A DNA stretch of 64,000 nucleotides, from the NCBI GenBank assembly GCA_964016985.1, contig OZ024826.1, positions 43,698,978 to 43,762,977 on the forward strand. The letters run 5' to 3'. Below the pieces are notes generated by a model. The model did not search any database, was not told the DNA's origin, and saw only the letters and a list, made by a program, of their open reading frames with translations. Numbering within the stretch: position 1 is the first letter of the stretch; every line of letters starts with the position of its first letter. The position numbers were made by a program, and so were the translations under genes. This DNA comes from Anodontia alba. Lineage: Eukaryota > Mollusca > Bivalvia > Lucinida > Lucinidae. Of the stretch, positions 22,929-33,339 are shown in pieces.

Positions 22929-23192
22929 CCGAGGTTATAAAACTTTTTTCATGCTCAACTCAGCTGAGCATGAAATTTGTCCTGCTAATAAATTTCAAAT
23001 TTCTAATAACTGCAAAGTCTTTCTTGTTAAACATAGCTAAGCATGAAAATTTCTCTGCTAATAAACATGAAAATGCCAACTATTGTTGGCATTTTCATAT
23101 TTATTAGTAGAGAAAAATTTCATGCTCAGATGAGTTAAGCATGAAAATTTCATGCTCAGATGAGATGAGCATGAAATAAGTTTTATAACCTT
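22929..23192. repeat. HP19 palindrome
   Basis: Outer inverted GGTTATAAAACTTTTTTCAT / ATAAGTTTTATAACC; inner palindrome GAAAATGCCAAC-TATT-GTTGGCATTTTC at 23069-23098; arms full of TGAGCATGAAA. Confidence 0.75.
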
Positions 23193-23283
23193 AAGGCCAG
23201 ATTTGGGTAAATATAGTAATACAAGCACATACACCAAGCCCAATCTGAGCAGCTACATCATCGGGCCGTCTTCGGATTTTTTA

Positions 23284-23510
23284 TTACCATATTTACCCTA
23301 AGTATTGGGACACCTTATCTACTTATCATACTTGTCCTAAAATTTGAAATAGTCCATTCTACTACCTCTTGATGTGTCTAAAATATTGCTGTAGGTATGA
23401 CAAACAGTGTGGACCCTGATCAGATGTCACATTCTGCAGTGTCTGATCTGGGTCTACACTGTTTGAAAAGGCCCAGCTGTCCCAATACTTAGGGTCATTA
23501 CGGTATTTGC
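23284..23510. repeat. HP7 MITE, inverted
   Basis: ACCATATTTACCCTAAGTAT ... CAAACAGTGTGGACCCTGAT/TCTGGGTCTACACTGTTTG ... ATACTTAGGGTCATTACGGT. Confidence 0.8.
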
Positions 23511-23805
23511 AAACAAATTTCTGCCTGGTCCTGGTAACAGCTGGGATCCTGACTAGGACAGTTCTTAGTCTTCACTGTTTGCACATACAAGCAGGTCTGT
23601 TTTCCTACGGTAAGTTTCAATTTTTGAATAACCTTGGTATAATTTAGATATATCTATCAATAATGCTGGTTCATCTATCAACCTATTTCTTTTTCTTTTC
23701 TTTTACAAAACTTCGAGTGAAACAATACATTATTACCAGTCCAAAACTGAGCAATCCACAGTGTTATGAACTTTTGATCAGAACCAGAAAATTTTGCATA
23801 CATTT

Positions 23806-24076
23806 TTTGTTTGTTTAACTTGGAGTTTTACAGCCTAGTCAACATGTCAAGCTTGTTCACCATTTTTCTGTGGGAGGGCTTGGTCCACTAAGCAGTTCAC
23901 CAATACTTGTGCACTAACTTTTGCCAGGAACTGACAACTGTCCTGCTAGAAACAGCAGAAGGGAGAGAATGATCTTTTATGATATTTGATAATCAGCCTC
24001 CACAAGTTATGTGGCCGAACTGGGATTCGAACTAGTGACCCCTGGATCTCCAGTCAGGCACGCTTGCAACTGCTCT
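23806..24076 (-). mobile_element. SINE-1 copy
   Basis: Tail (TTTGTTTGTTTAAC) at the left, body with TACTTGTGCACTAACTTTTG, degenerate head with GGGATTCGAACTAGTGACC. About 270 bp, minus orientation. Confidence 0.75.
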
Positions 24077-24379
24077 AATGGAAAGTTATACTTTTTTCTC
24101 TAATAATACATATGTTGTGGAGAAACATTAATTCTTTTTGACTGAGAAAAAAGGCCTTATCAATAGCTATCAGGTTTATTGCATTTATATAATTATGCAA
24201 ATGGTATCTTTTAACTTGGCATTACTCAAATCATGCCGATTTTTATTTGATTTGTGATTAAGAAAAAAAAAATTCCAGGTGTTTAATGGCACACAGGTAA
24301 TAACACAAGACATTTGGAGTCTCTCTTGGAGAAGAATCCAAGCCAGAAATGCTTTCAGTAGGCTTTTTATTTATTGATC

Positions 24380-24516
24380 CTATTTACCCTAGGTATATGA
24401 ACTGACAGGCCTGAGTTAAAAGTGTAGACCCAGATCAGACACTGTGGAATTCCAAAGTTTTTGTCACAGCAACAGGTAGTAAAACGGACACTCCAATTTT
24501 AGGACAAGCAGACATG
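24380..24516. repeat. HP7 MITE, degenerate
   Basis: CCTATTTACCCTAGGTATAT, AAGTGTAGACCCAGATCAGA, GTCACAGCAACAGGTAGTAA. The second core arm is lost. Confidence 0.6.
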
Positions 24517-24708
24517 TTAACCCTAATTCAGCAGACGACAAATTGATGATATTTTTTTATTTCTCCCAGAAAACAGGATTTGACATTTCATGCAAATTAT
24601 CTCCACAGGAGACAATTTGCATGAAATGTCAAAACCTGCTTTCTGGGAAAAATAAGAAAAACCTTTCAGTATGTTGTCTGCTGAAAATTTTAACCAGAGT
24701 GCTAGGCA
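24517..24708. repeat. HP6 MITE
   Basis: TTAACCCTAATTCAGCAGAC, core II arms around CTCCACAGGAGAC, right end TAACCAGAGTGCTAGGC. Confidence 0.82.
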
Positions 24709-24942
24709 TTATGTCTCACTATTTTTTTGTGAGACTCACTACTGTTTGGCTCCAAAAGCCCAGTTTTATGCGTTGTCTCAATAATTTTTTTCAGAAACTT
24801 TTTTAAATGCAAAAATAGAGATCTCACAAATTTGTGTCCAGAGTCTCACTATTTTCTTCATTTTCATGACTAAAAGGCCCATATCCCTAAAAAACTGACA
24901 TTTTTTATTATCCAAGAAAGATTTAATAATTTGATGGTATTA

Positions 24943-26730
24943 TAAAGGCTTCTCAATGTTGAGTTTGATTGGGACCCAGACCACCTGTCATATCAATCAC
25001 CAGTGGAAGGCCAGCCCATCCCAATCACCATTGATATGGTTAAGAAGGCTATCTCGCAGATGAAGGCAGGCAAAGCACCGGGCCCATCAGGCATAGTGGA
25101 GAGATGATAAGAGCGGCCGGTGACATGGGCGCCTCCATGATCCGTGACCTCGCAGTTGCAATCATTCGTGATGGCAAGGTACCCTCTGACTGGGAGCAGA
25201 GTTTCATTGTCTGCCTCTACAAGGGAAAAGGGGACAAATTGGAAAGGGGCAAATACCGCGGTCTCAAGCTGACAGAGCAGTTTATGAAAATCCTGGAGAG
25301 GATTGTGGACAGCCTCATCAGACAGTTGGTGTCAATCGACAATTCCCAGTTTGGCTTCGTCCCAGGCAGAGGCACAACAGACGCAATCTTTGTTGTCAGG
25401 CAGCTGCAAGAGAAGTATCTAACTGCCAATAAGAGACTCTACATGGCTTTCGTGGACCTGGAGAAGGCGTTTGATCGAGTACCTCGGAAGGTCATCTGGT
25501 GGGCACTGAGAAAACTTGGTGTGGAGGAGTGGATTGTGCGACTGGTGCAGGGGACGTATGCAAATGCACGGAGCCGTGTCCGTGGTGGTGAGGGGTACAG
25601 TGAAGAGTTTGAAGTGAAGGTTGGTGTTCACCAAGGATCAGTACTCAGCCCACTGCTCTTCATCATTGTGCTTGAAGCCTTATCACGAGAGTTCCACTCT
25701 GGGGTCCCCTGGGAAGACCTCTATGCCGATGACCTTGTTATCATCGCTGAATCGCTTGAGAAATGTGTCAGGAGGCTCTTGACTTGGAAAGAAGCAATGG
25801 AGAAGAAAGGACTGAGAGTAAATGCAGGAAAGACAAAGATCATGATCTGTGGTACGGGACTGGACCTCCTGCAGAGTTCAGGCGAGTTTCCATGCGCTGT
25901 CTGTCGCACTGGAGTGGGCAGCAACAGCATCTTCTGCAATGGCTGCAAGCACTGGGTGCACAAGAAATGCAGTGGGCTCAAGTGCTTGAAAAAGGATCCT
26001 AACTATAGATGTACACAGTGCCAGGGAACTGCACGCCCCTTGGATGGCAGACCACAGAAGGAAGTCCAGGTCGGACCTGACAAGCTTGAGATGGTAGCTT
26101 CCTTTTGCTACCTAGGAGACATGCTCTCAGCAGCAGGTGGCTGTGACTTTCAACCACAACACGTGTGAAAACCGCCTGGAAGAAGTTCAAGGATCTGCTA
26201 CCAGTCCTCTCTTCACGCCACCTCTCTTTCAAAACATGTGTCCATGTGTACAGCTCTTGTGTGCGGAGTGCAATGCTCCATGCCAGCGAGACTTGGCCAT
26301 TGACAAAGCTGAACCTCCAGCGTCTGCAGCGAAAAGACAGGGCAATGATCAGACAGATCTGCAATGTAAGGCCGCAAGACATTGTCACCACCAGGTCCAA
26401 TGAGCTACTTGTGCGGCTTGGCATTGAGGATCTGGACCTCATTCTGAAGGAGAGAAGACTTCGATGGTATGGACATGTGGAAAGCTCCAGTGGTGCAATC
26501 AAGACAGCCTTTGACATACAGGTTGATGGAAAGCGTGGGCCTGGAAGGCCCAAAATGACATGGAAGCAGCTGACAGAGAGGGATTGCAGAGAGTGGAAGC
26601 TCTCGGCTATCAACCATCATGATAGACGTACCTGGAGATCTGGTGTGAGATCTGCCATGCGTGCAGCAAGCCAGCTATCTGGAAGGGGGCCCACTGATGT
26701 GGGTGTTGCCCCTGTACCTGCATGTTAATC
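24943..26730 (+). mobile_element. LINE fragment (RT-bearing), 5'-truncated
   Basis: Coding sequence begins at about 24960 inside the pre-RT segment (TIDMVKKAISQMKAGKAPGP) and ends at the stop codon at 26728. There is no endonuclease and no clear poly(A). GC content is visibly higher than its surroundings. At least two frameshifts. Confidence 0.85.
24960..26728 (+). pseudogene. LINE reverse transcriptase with PHD-like zinc finger
   Basis: RT motifs in order: KGKGDKLERGKYRGLKL, FVPGRGTTDAIFVVRQLQEK, AFVDLEKAFDRVP (motif A), GVHQGSVLSPLLFIIVLEAL (B), LYADDLVIIAES (C). Next comes a Cys-rich finger CAVC...CNGCKHWVHKKCSG...CTQC (25893-26025), a C4HC3 PHD-like insertion typical of one group of animal LINEs. 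The C-terminal part has LRWYGHV and GKRGPGRPKMTW. Frameshifts: one base missing near 25103 (between GKAPGPSGIV and MIRAAG) and one near 26146 (before TTRVKTAWKKF). Both are single-base losses. Confidence 0.88.
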
Positions 26731-26999
26731 AAAAATCCGATTATGATATATATGATATTAATACCATCATAAAATGTGGCATCTGACAGCCTACAAAATT
26801 TCAGTTAGTCTCTTAATGTTTTTAAACTGGATCAAAAATGAAATGATTTTTTTATCGTATCTCTGAATTAATGTTGGCAATTCAAAAACTAGAGACTGAA
26901 ACTTTACAAGCTGTCAGATGCCACATTTTGTGATCACATTAATACCATATATCAATTTATTAAACCTTTCTTGGATAATAAACTGTCTGTTTTTGAGAA

Positions 27000-27348
27000 C
27001 TATGGAGTGTTTAACATGTCTAGATGAGAATGGTGACTGAAGGTGTCTGAATACTTAGGGGAAATACCAGATCAGTCTTCTGGAATATATATGAATGATG
27101 ACAGATTTATTCATCATACCAATATCAAAGTAGTTTACACTTTGATATGCAATACTTTTCTTCACATGAAATTTCTTCCTGTCTTTTTAATGGGCCTGTA
27201 ATTGATGATTGTTTTTCTGGTTAATGCAAAAAAAAAAAAAAAAAAAAAAAATCAGAATAAGTGTTTTTCTGGTTAATGCCAAAATTTCATAATGGAGTGC
27301 ATATGTTTGACTTTTAAAGGTATGCTGGAGTGAAGGTCAAACAGTCAG
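27000..27348. other. Non-coding, AT-rich
   Basis: Holds a run of about 24 A at 27229-27251. Nothing else recognised. Confidence 0.5.
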
Positions 27349-27400
27349 GGCCCAGTTGTTCAAAGCTAACGATGTCGTTAGTTAATGATTTGTTAAAATT
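27349..27400. repeat. HP4 left-end fragment
   Basis: GGGCCCAGTTGTTCAAAGCT, ACGATGTCGTTAGTTAATG, then unrelated sequence. Truncated copy. Confidence 0.7.
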
Positions 27401-27604
27401 TACATCGAGGGCCCAGATGTTTTATCAAGGTCAGATAACTCAAGAAATAATGTACCAAGTCGGTCCAAAATAAGAATGGAAACAATATATACCCCACAAG
27501 TATCTGTTTGTGTAATCTTTGATATTTTTTTCACTTGGCATGCAAGAAGAAACTGGAAAGAACCTAACTGTTTATATACGTTTCTTTAATGTTTAGCACT
27601 CTAG

Positions 27605-27641
27605 GGGAGGGGGGGGGGGGGGGGGGGTGGGGGGGCGTGGG
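27605..27641. repeat. Poly-G tract
   Basis: About 35 bases nearly all G (GGGGAGGG, a long G run, TGGGGGGCGTGGGG), a striking exception in AT-rich sequence. Confidence 0.95.
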
Positions 27642-27654
27642 GTCAAAGAAGACA

Positions 27655-28696
27655 TTTTAAAATTACACAATTTTATATGTATATAGCCCAGGGACAGGGC
27701 AGATAACCCTCATGGAACAAAATTTTGATTGTAACTAAAATGTTTTACTACTTTAATCACACATTGTAAGTTTCAGCCATTAGTCTTTCAGCCATTTGTC
27801 TTTCATACATTTTGAGAAAATTACTTTTCAACATTTTCCCAGTACAAATGCATAGGGACCCACATTTGACCTTGTCGTAAAAAGGTCAAAGGTCACTAAC
27901 GGTAAACATTTGAACAAACTTGGTAGACCTTGAGTCCTCATTGCTATATACCAAGATTCAGCCCCGAAACTTTTTAGGTTCTAGAGAAGAAGATTTTTAA
28001 GTGTTTAAACATATATGGGCATGGCAGCCACCTTGTTAAATGACACAGAACTATTTGAACAAGTTGACAAAATCCTTTAGACAGAAGGCCCCATGTGAAA
28101 TTTGGCGAAAATTGCTCAAGCAGTTTCAGAGAAGAAAACATTTGAAAATTGCACAATTTTATATACATGTGTATAGCCTAGGGGCAAGTGCAGATAACCT
28201 CCAGGGGACAAAATTTTGATTATAACTAAAATGTTTTACTACTTTAATCACTCATTGTAAGTTTCAGTCATTCCTCTTTCATACATTTTGAGAAAATGAC
28301 TTTTCAACATTTTCCCAATTTGAATGCATGGGGATGCAAATTTGACCTTGCAGTAAAAATGTCAAAGGTCAACTTAAGGTCATAATTTGAACAAACGGTA
28401 GACCTTAAGTCCAGGATGCTATATACCATGATTCAGCCTTGAAGCTTTCTTGGTTCTGAAGAAGAAGATTTTTAAGTGTTTTTACCATATGTGGGCACAA
28501 CGGCCATGACCATTTGTACAAATTTTCAAACCCCTTTAACAGAAGGCTCCACATGAAGTTTGAAGAAAATTGGCCCAGGGGTTTCAGAACAGAAGTCATT
28601 CAAAGGTTTGGCTGGATGGACAACAGACATACGAACGGATGACGACAGACGGCAAGTGATCACAATAGCTAATCCTGAGCCTTCGGCAGATGAGCT
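27655..28696. mobile_element. RC-D copy 1 (pearl-like)
   Basis: Two tandem units of about 480 bp (each with AACTAAAATGTTTTACTACT and TTTGACCTTG), then GAACGGATGACGACAGACGG and the terminal block AGTGATCACAATAGCTAATC shared with RC-A, ending GATGAGCT. RC-D is therefore a divergent relative of RC-A. The 5' end is not clear. Confidence 0.7.
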
Positions 28697-28769
28697 GAAA
28701 ACATTGTCACTTTGTCATCTGCAGAATGAACCCAGAGAGTGGTAATGGTTGACAAGCCTCAACTCTAGT

Positions 28770-28985
28770 CTCTAGTAAGCTGATTATGAAAATGAGTAAT
28801 ACTTTTTTTTTTCTTGTCAAGAGGGTTTGACATTTCATGCCAACTGTCTCTGTAAAAAAAAGGTGGACATTTCATGCAAATTGTCTCATAAAAAGATACT
28901 TTACATGAAACCTCAACCCTATTTTCCTGGAAAAAAATTATTTGAAAATGTCGTCTGCTGAGACTTTACCCATCATGCTTCCCAT
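28770..28985. repeat. HP6 MITE, degenerate
   Basis: TTTTTTTTTCTTGTCAAGAG, GACATTTCATGCCAACTGTC, second arm with ACATGAAACCTCAACCC, right end GTCGTCTGCTGAGACTTTAC. Confidence 0.6.
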
Positions 28986-29009
28986 AATGTACATTCAGCA
29001 GGTTTATGG

Positions 29010-29250
29010 TTAACAAATTTTGTGACTTTTTTTACAGAGAAAATAAGGCATGACATTTCATGTAAATCATCCAAAATATCAAACGTATTTTCCCTGAAAA
29101 ATAATATGATAAAATATTTAGAATGTTATCTGCTACAATTTTGCTTTCACTTTTGAGCCCTATAGACCCAAATGGCCCCATTTGCAAACAGTGTATATCC
29201 ATCTTACCAGGATCAACACTGTTCACCATTTGGTTTTTGAGTTTTAACTG
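29010..29250. repeat. HP2-like remnant followed by core I hairpin
   Basis: TTTTTTTACAGAGAAAATAA, GACATTTCATGTAAATCATC and GAATGTTATCTGCTACAATT match HP2. At 29180-29235 diverged core I arms follow (TTTGCAAACAGTGTATATCC, ATCAACACTGTTCACC). Confidence 0.5.
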
Positions 29251-29389
29251 AGACCCTATTTGGAACAATGACTCAGTCCTAATTCAATAATGGAAGAGTC
29301 CACTTCAGAAACTCAGGTGTGAAAAAGTTATTGGGCTAAAGAGTTTTTAAAATAAGCTTCATTTTCTGCTCACATACATTTGTACTTAC

Positions 29390-29474
29390 ATTGCACAAAG
29401 CCAAGTTTGCTCAAAGTCAAATCCTCCACCCTCAGAAACACTGGTACACTGTAAGGTACGGCTTAGCTGATGAA
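29390..29474 (-). CDS. SLC4A11: 85-nt exon 5 of SLC4A11-like gene
   Basis: The acceptor is TTCTTTTCCAG; the donor is a consensus GTAAGT at 29389. Entering in phase 1 it encodes VHQLSRTLQCTSVSEGGG, then FDFEQTWLCA, and ends with AT (phase 2), completed to Met by the next exon. FEQTWLC corresponds to YQQSWLC in human SLC4A11; the middle glycine-rich loop is longer than in human. A palindromic MITE with a SINE inside (HP16) begins about 45 bp upstream of the acceptor. Confidence 0.85.
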
Positions 29475-29519
29475 CTGGAAAAGAAAGGAAAAATACGATA
29501 ACCAAACACCAAACATATT

Positions 29520-29919
29520 AGACTGGCTCCAATCTCCAGTGACTAAATATTGTTTTATTATAACCCTTTTTATTAATCCACTAAAATAAAACCAAAGTAA
29601 TATAATGACTATAAAGACTAGTCACCACTGACCAGCCTTCAAAGTCATGATATTTTTTGGTTCTGTTTTAGTGGATTATCAAACAAGAGTATGAAAAAAT
29701 TATTTAGTCACTAGTTTGTTTGTGTTGAGGTTTTACGGCCCAGTCAACCCAATGGGGCCATGTCGAGCGCAGTCAGTTTACCTAACCACACGTTTACTGG
29801 GCAGGCTTAGTCCTCTAAGCGGTTAACCAGTATTGTGCACATTCTTTCGCCAGAAGCTGACAAGTGCCCTTCTTGAATCAGCAGAAAGTCACTAGAGACT
29901 GGAGACTGGAGCCAGTCTC
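29520..29919. repeat. HP16 palindromic MITE split by SINE-1
   Basis: Inverted ends GACTGGCTCCAATCTCCAGT and ACTGGAGCCAGTC; inner arms AATCCACTAAAATAAAACC / GGTTCTGTTTTAGTGGATT. A SINE sits near the right end. Confidence 0.75.
29713..29885 (-). mobile_element. SINE-1, 5'-truncated, with short TSD
   Basis: TTTGTTTGTGTTGAGGTTTT (tail), GCCAGAAGCTGACAAGTGCC, then stops at CTTGAATCAGCAG. Direct repeats AGTCACTAG (29703-29712 and 29887-29895) flank it. Confidence 0.75.
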
Positions 29920-30101
29920 GTACAAACATACCAGACAGCAGAAGCAATGTACAGGGATAGAAATAAACAGATGTCCAGTTGCTCATTCAACTTTTGGAAG
30001 AAATTGCCCACTGTTCTAAATATGACAATTTGGGACCCGACAAAAACAGTTATAGTTTATCCCTAATGTGGGACAGGGAAGTATACTTTTGCAATGGGAT
30101 T

Positions 30102-30298
30102 TTAATGCTTAGTACTCTGGGTTTCAGCAGACAACATTTTGAAATATTTTTTTTTTTTTCCAGGAAACAGGTTTTGAAATTTCATGCAAAATTGAGACAA
30201 TTTGCATGAAATGTCAAATCCTGTTTTCTGGGAAAAATAAGAAAAATATCAACACCTTGTCGTCTGCTGATTATGCCCAGAGAGTGGTAAAGGTTTAA
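30102..30298. repeat. HP6 MITE
   Basis: TTAATGCTTAGTACTCTGGG, core II arms with ATTGAGACAATTTGCATG, right end CCAGAGAGTGGTAAAGG then TTTAA. Confidence 0.85.
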
Positions 30299-30585
30299 CT
30301 ATTCTATTTATTCTATACTTTTTTGCCTAAATTTTGTTTTTATGTGTTTGTTTCACAAAATGTTTGGTGGAATAGCAAACAGTGCAGACTCTGCTTAGAC
30401 TTCAGGAGCAGTCTGATCTGGGTCTGCACTGTTTGCATAATGCATTTTGCCATAAAAATTGCTGTACAAAATTTTCCGTCAAATACCTAATATGTCAAGA
30501 AATATCAGCAAATTTACTGTTTCATCATCATGATAGGTATCAGGCTCCTCTTGTTCCTCAAATACAATAAAACTGGGGTTTAACC
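30299..30585. repeat. HP17-type element (core I)
   Basis: AATAGCAAACAGTGCAGACT ... AGTCTGATCTGGGTCTGCAC at 30373-30435. Relatives at 47818-48030 and 53020-53152. Boundaries are vague. Confidence 0.5.
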
Positions 30586-30589
30586 CTTA

Positions 30590-30839
30590 AACTGCTAATC
30601 ACAACAATTGTCATCTGCTTTGTCATCTGCTTGTGAATTTAAAAGTCATTATTGCAAACAGTATGGACCCAGATCAGATCAGACTGCTCCTCTAGCATGT
30701 GTCTAGGAGCAGTCTGATCAGGGTCCACACTGTTTGCCTGTACGGAAAATTAGGTTTGAAAAGTTTGAAGAATATTCAGCAGATGACATAAACAGACGAC
30801 ATTTTCAGATGCAGGTTTTCTTGGCATTTTAAGGGTTAA
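30590..30839. repeat. HP8 MITE copy 1, inverted
   Basis: TTAACCCTTAAACTGCTAAT at the left; core I palindrome at 30655-30740 (GACCCAGATCAGATCAGACT...); right end CTTGGCATTTTAAGGGTTAA. It combines HP2-like ends with a core I hairpin. Confidence 0.88.
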
Positions 30840-30854
30840 AAACATTTTCACCTT

Positions 30855-31065
30855 CAAGATCATAGCTCCAGATAAGGCACTTTTTTCAACCTAAAAATAT
30901 TAATACATTTCTTATTTCGCCACCAAAACAAATGTTGTGGGTACTCATTAGAGGCACCTCAGCGAGGCGCTTCTAATGAGTACCCACAACATATGTTTTC
31001 ATGGAGAAATAAGAAAAATATTTTGTGAATACCCCTCTTATTTGGAGCTGTGAAGCTAAAAAGCA
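30855..31065. repeat. HP3 MITE (core III)
   Basis: GCTCCAGATAAGGCACTTTT on the left; palindrome around TCAGCGAGGCGCTTCTAATG; right side GGAGAAATAAGAAAAATA and TTATTTGGAGCTGTG. Confidence 0.8.
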
Positions 31066-31164
31066 AGGTGAGCTTTTTCTTACCTGCTTTATGTTTTCTC
31101 TATTACAAAACAATATATCACCACAAGATGATATCAATCTAAAATGTTTATTACCTGAGAACTA

Positions 31165-31395
31165 ACATAGCTCTAGATACAAGGTATCAGGTAAACATTT
31201 TTCTTATTTCTCCATGAAAACATATGTTGTAAATACTCATTAGAAATGCCTCGCAAACATATGTTGTGGTACTCATTAGCAGCAGCTCACCAAGGCACTT
31301 CTAATGAGTACCCACAATATATGTTTTCATGGAGAAATAAGAAAAATATCAATACTATTGGGTTGAAAAAAGCACTATCTGGAGATATGATAAAT
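31165..31395. repeat. HP3 MITE with partial arm duplication
   Basis: CATAGCTCTAGATACAAGGT, then a first arm ACATATGTTGTAAATACTCA followed at once by a second copy AACATATGTTGTGGTACTCA, then the opposite arm. About 45 bp of the left arm is duplicated. Confidence 0.7.
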
Positions 31396-31484
31396 TCAGT
31401 GTTTCTTGTGAAGCAGTACTAAGGGGTCAATGAATTACCGTACTTACTGTATGTATTTGGACAGACAGGCTTGATTTCACTGAC

Positions 31485-31747
31485 TGAATTAAGGTTTTAC
31501 GGGCCAGTCAACCTATTAGGGTCATGTCAAGCGCAGTCAGTTTACCTAACCAAACTTTTTCATGGACATGTTTAGTAATCTAAACAGATAACCAGTTTTG
31601 GTGTACATTCTTTCGCCAGAAACTAACAACTGCTCTTCTTGAATCAGCGGAAGGGACAGAATGACCATAGAAAATATTTCATGATCAATCTCCATGATAG
31701 AATGTTACCGGACCCAGCGGGGATCGAACCCATGACCTCCTGAACAC
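31485..31747 (-). mobile_element. SINE-1 copy
   Basis: AAGGTTTTACGGGCCAGTCA, TGAATCAGCGGAAGGGACAG, GGGATCGAACCCATGACC. Nearly full, minus orientation. Confidence 0.78.
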
Positions 31748-32934
31748 AGGAGGAGGGCAAAACTTTGATCCTAACTAAAAAGTTTTACTACTTTAATCAT
31801 ACTTTTAACCCTTGTCCTGCTGAATAAATTATGATGCCACACCCACTTCAAATTATCAGCCAATCAGATTACTTGATCCAAATTATTGCTATAAATTTGC
31901 ATACCTGATGGCAAACAGTGCAGATCCAGATCAGTTGGCTTCTTCAGAAGCCAACTGATCTGGATCTACACTGTTTGCAAAACAGGGTATATCCGGGTTC
32001 AGCAGGACAAGGGTTAAGTTTCAACCATTAGTCTTAAATACATATTGAAAAATAAAAAAGATTTTTCAACTTTTCCCCCATACAAATGTATGGAGAGGAA
32101 AACATGATGCAAAAAAGTCAAAGGTCAGCCTACGATCATCATTTGAACAAACTTGGTAGAGCTTGAGACAGCGATGCTATGTACCAAGACTCAGCCCCAA
32201 AGCTTTCCTGATTCTGGAGAAGATTTTTAAGTATTTTTACCATATATGGGCATGGCAGCCATCTTGTTAAATGGCATTGAACCTTTTTAACAAATTAGCA
32301 ATACCCTTTCAACAGAAGGCCCCATGTGAAATCTGGCGAAAATTGCTCAAGCGGCTTCAAAGAAGGCATTTTAAAAACTACACAATTTTATACATGTATA
32401 TATCTCAGGGGCAAGGGCAGATAACCCCCAGGGGACAAAATTTTGATTATAACTAAAATGTTTTATTACTTTAATCACTCACTGTAAATTTGAGCCATTT
32501 TAATCTTTCATACATTTTGAGAAAATGACTTTTCAACATTTTCCCCGTACAAATGCATGGGGACGTAAATTTGACCTTGCCATAAAAAAGGTCAAAGGTC
32601 AAACCTAGGGTCATCATTTGAACAAACTTGGAAGACCTTGAGTCCATGATGCTATATACCAAGATTCAGCCTTTAAGCTTTCTTGGTTCTGGAGAACAAG
32701 ATTTTTAAACGTTTTTTACCATATATGAGCATGGTAGCCATCTTGATTAACGGACCTTAACCATTTGTACAAATTTTCAATTCCCTTTTAACAGAAGGTT
32801 CCAAATGAAGTTTGAAGAAATTGGCCCATGGTTTTCAGCGGAGAAGTCCTTCAAAGGTGTGGACACACAACGGATGGACGACGGACAGCAAGTGATCACA
32901 ATAGCTCATCCTGAGCCTTCGATACAGGTGAGCT
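31748..32934. mobile_element. RC-D copy 2, with HP1 inserted
   Basis: AACTTTGATCCTAACTAAAA..., interrupted at 31805-32017, then two tandem units and ACAACGGATGGACGACGGAC, the shared block AGTGATCACAATAGCTCATC and the end CAGGTGAGCTA at about 32934. The 5' boundary is uncertain. HP2 sequence follows directly. Confidence 0.72.
31805..32017. repeat. HP1 MITE copy 7, inside RC-D
   Basis: TTAACCCTTGTCCTGCTGAA ... core I ... AGCAGGACAAGGGTTAA. The surrounding RC-D sequence resumes after a single TTAA, which supports TTAA as the target duplication. Confidence 0.9.
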
Positions 32935-32972
32935 AAAAATAGAATGTTGTCTAGGCACTTTAAGGGTTTACT
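32935..32972. repeat. HP2 right-end remnant after RC-D
   Basis: AAAATAGAATGTTGTCT then GGCACTTTAAGGGTTTA, with about 15 bp lost between. Confidence 0.65.
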
Positions 32973-33126
32973 GGTATTCTATTCTTACAGAAAAGGAGTT
33001 CATATGCATTTTTACCATACTAAAAAAAATACTGATTTTCACACAACTTTAAAATCTGATTGAGGTTCAATTTCGTTTAAAATCCTTCTGCTTACAGACA
33101 TTTACAGAACAAAATTCTGTTAGAAT

Positions 33127-33303
33127 ATACCATAATAACCCTATATATTGGGACAGACAGGCCTAAGCAAACAGTGTAGCTCCAGATCAGATGCAGCAGA
33201 ATTCAGTGTCTGATCATGGTCTACACTGTTTGCCACTCATCCAGCACTATCTTAGACACATCAACAGGTAATAAAATGTTCCAATACTTAGGGTAAAAAT
33301 GGT
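33127..33303. repeat. HP7 MITE next to exon 4
   Basis: ATACCATAATAACCCTATAT, GGACAGACAGGCCTAAGCAA, core I arms GCTCCAGATCAGATGC/GTGTCTGATCATGGTC, right end ATACTTAGGGTAAAAATGG. Confidence 0.82.
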
Positions 33304-33339
33304 AAGACAACTAATTTCAGTCCAGACTGCATAAACTAC

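Larger units (their letters stand above)
24890..26994. repeat. Palindromic element with LINE fragment in its left arm
   Basis: Long inverted repeats at 24890-24942 and 26939-26994 (CTTTCTTGGATAATAAA inside). On the right, inner arms AAAATGTGGCATCTGACAGC (26772-26791) and GCTGTCAGATGCCACATTTT (26910-26929) form the rest of the hairpin. The LINE fragment lies between the outer left arm and the inner arms. Confidence 0.75.

Noticed and set aside
25217..26613. Minus-strand ORFs of up to 204 codons opposite the second LINE
   Set aside because: Shadows of the GC-richer RT gene; no motif, and they overlap in the way expected for antisense frames.
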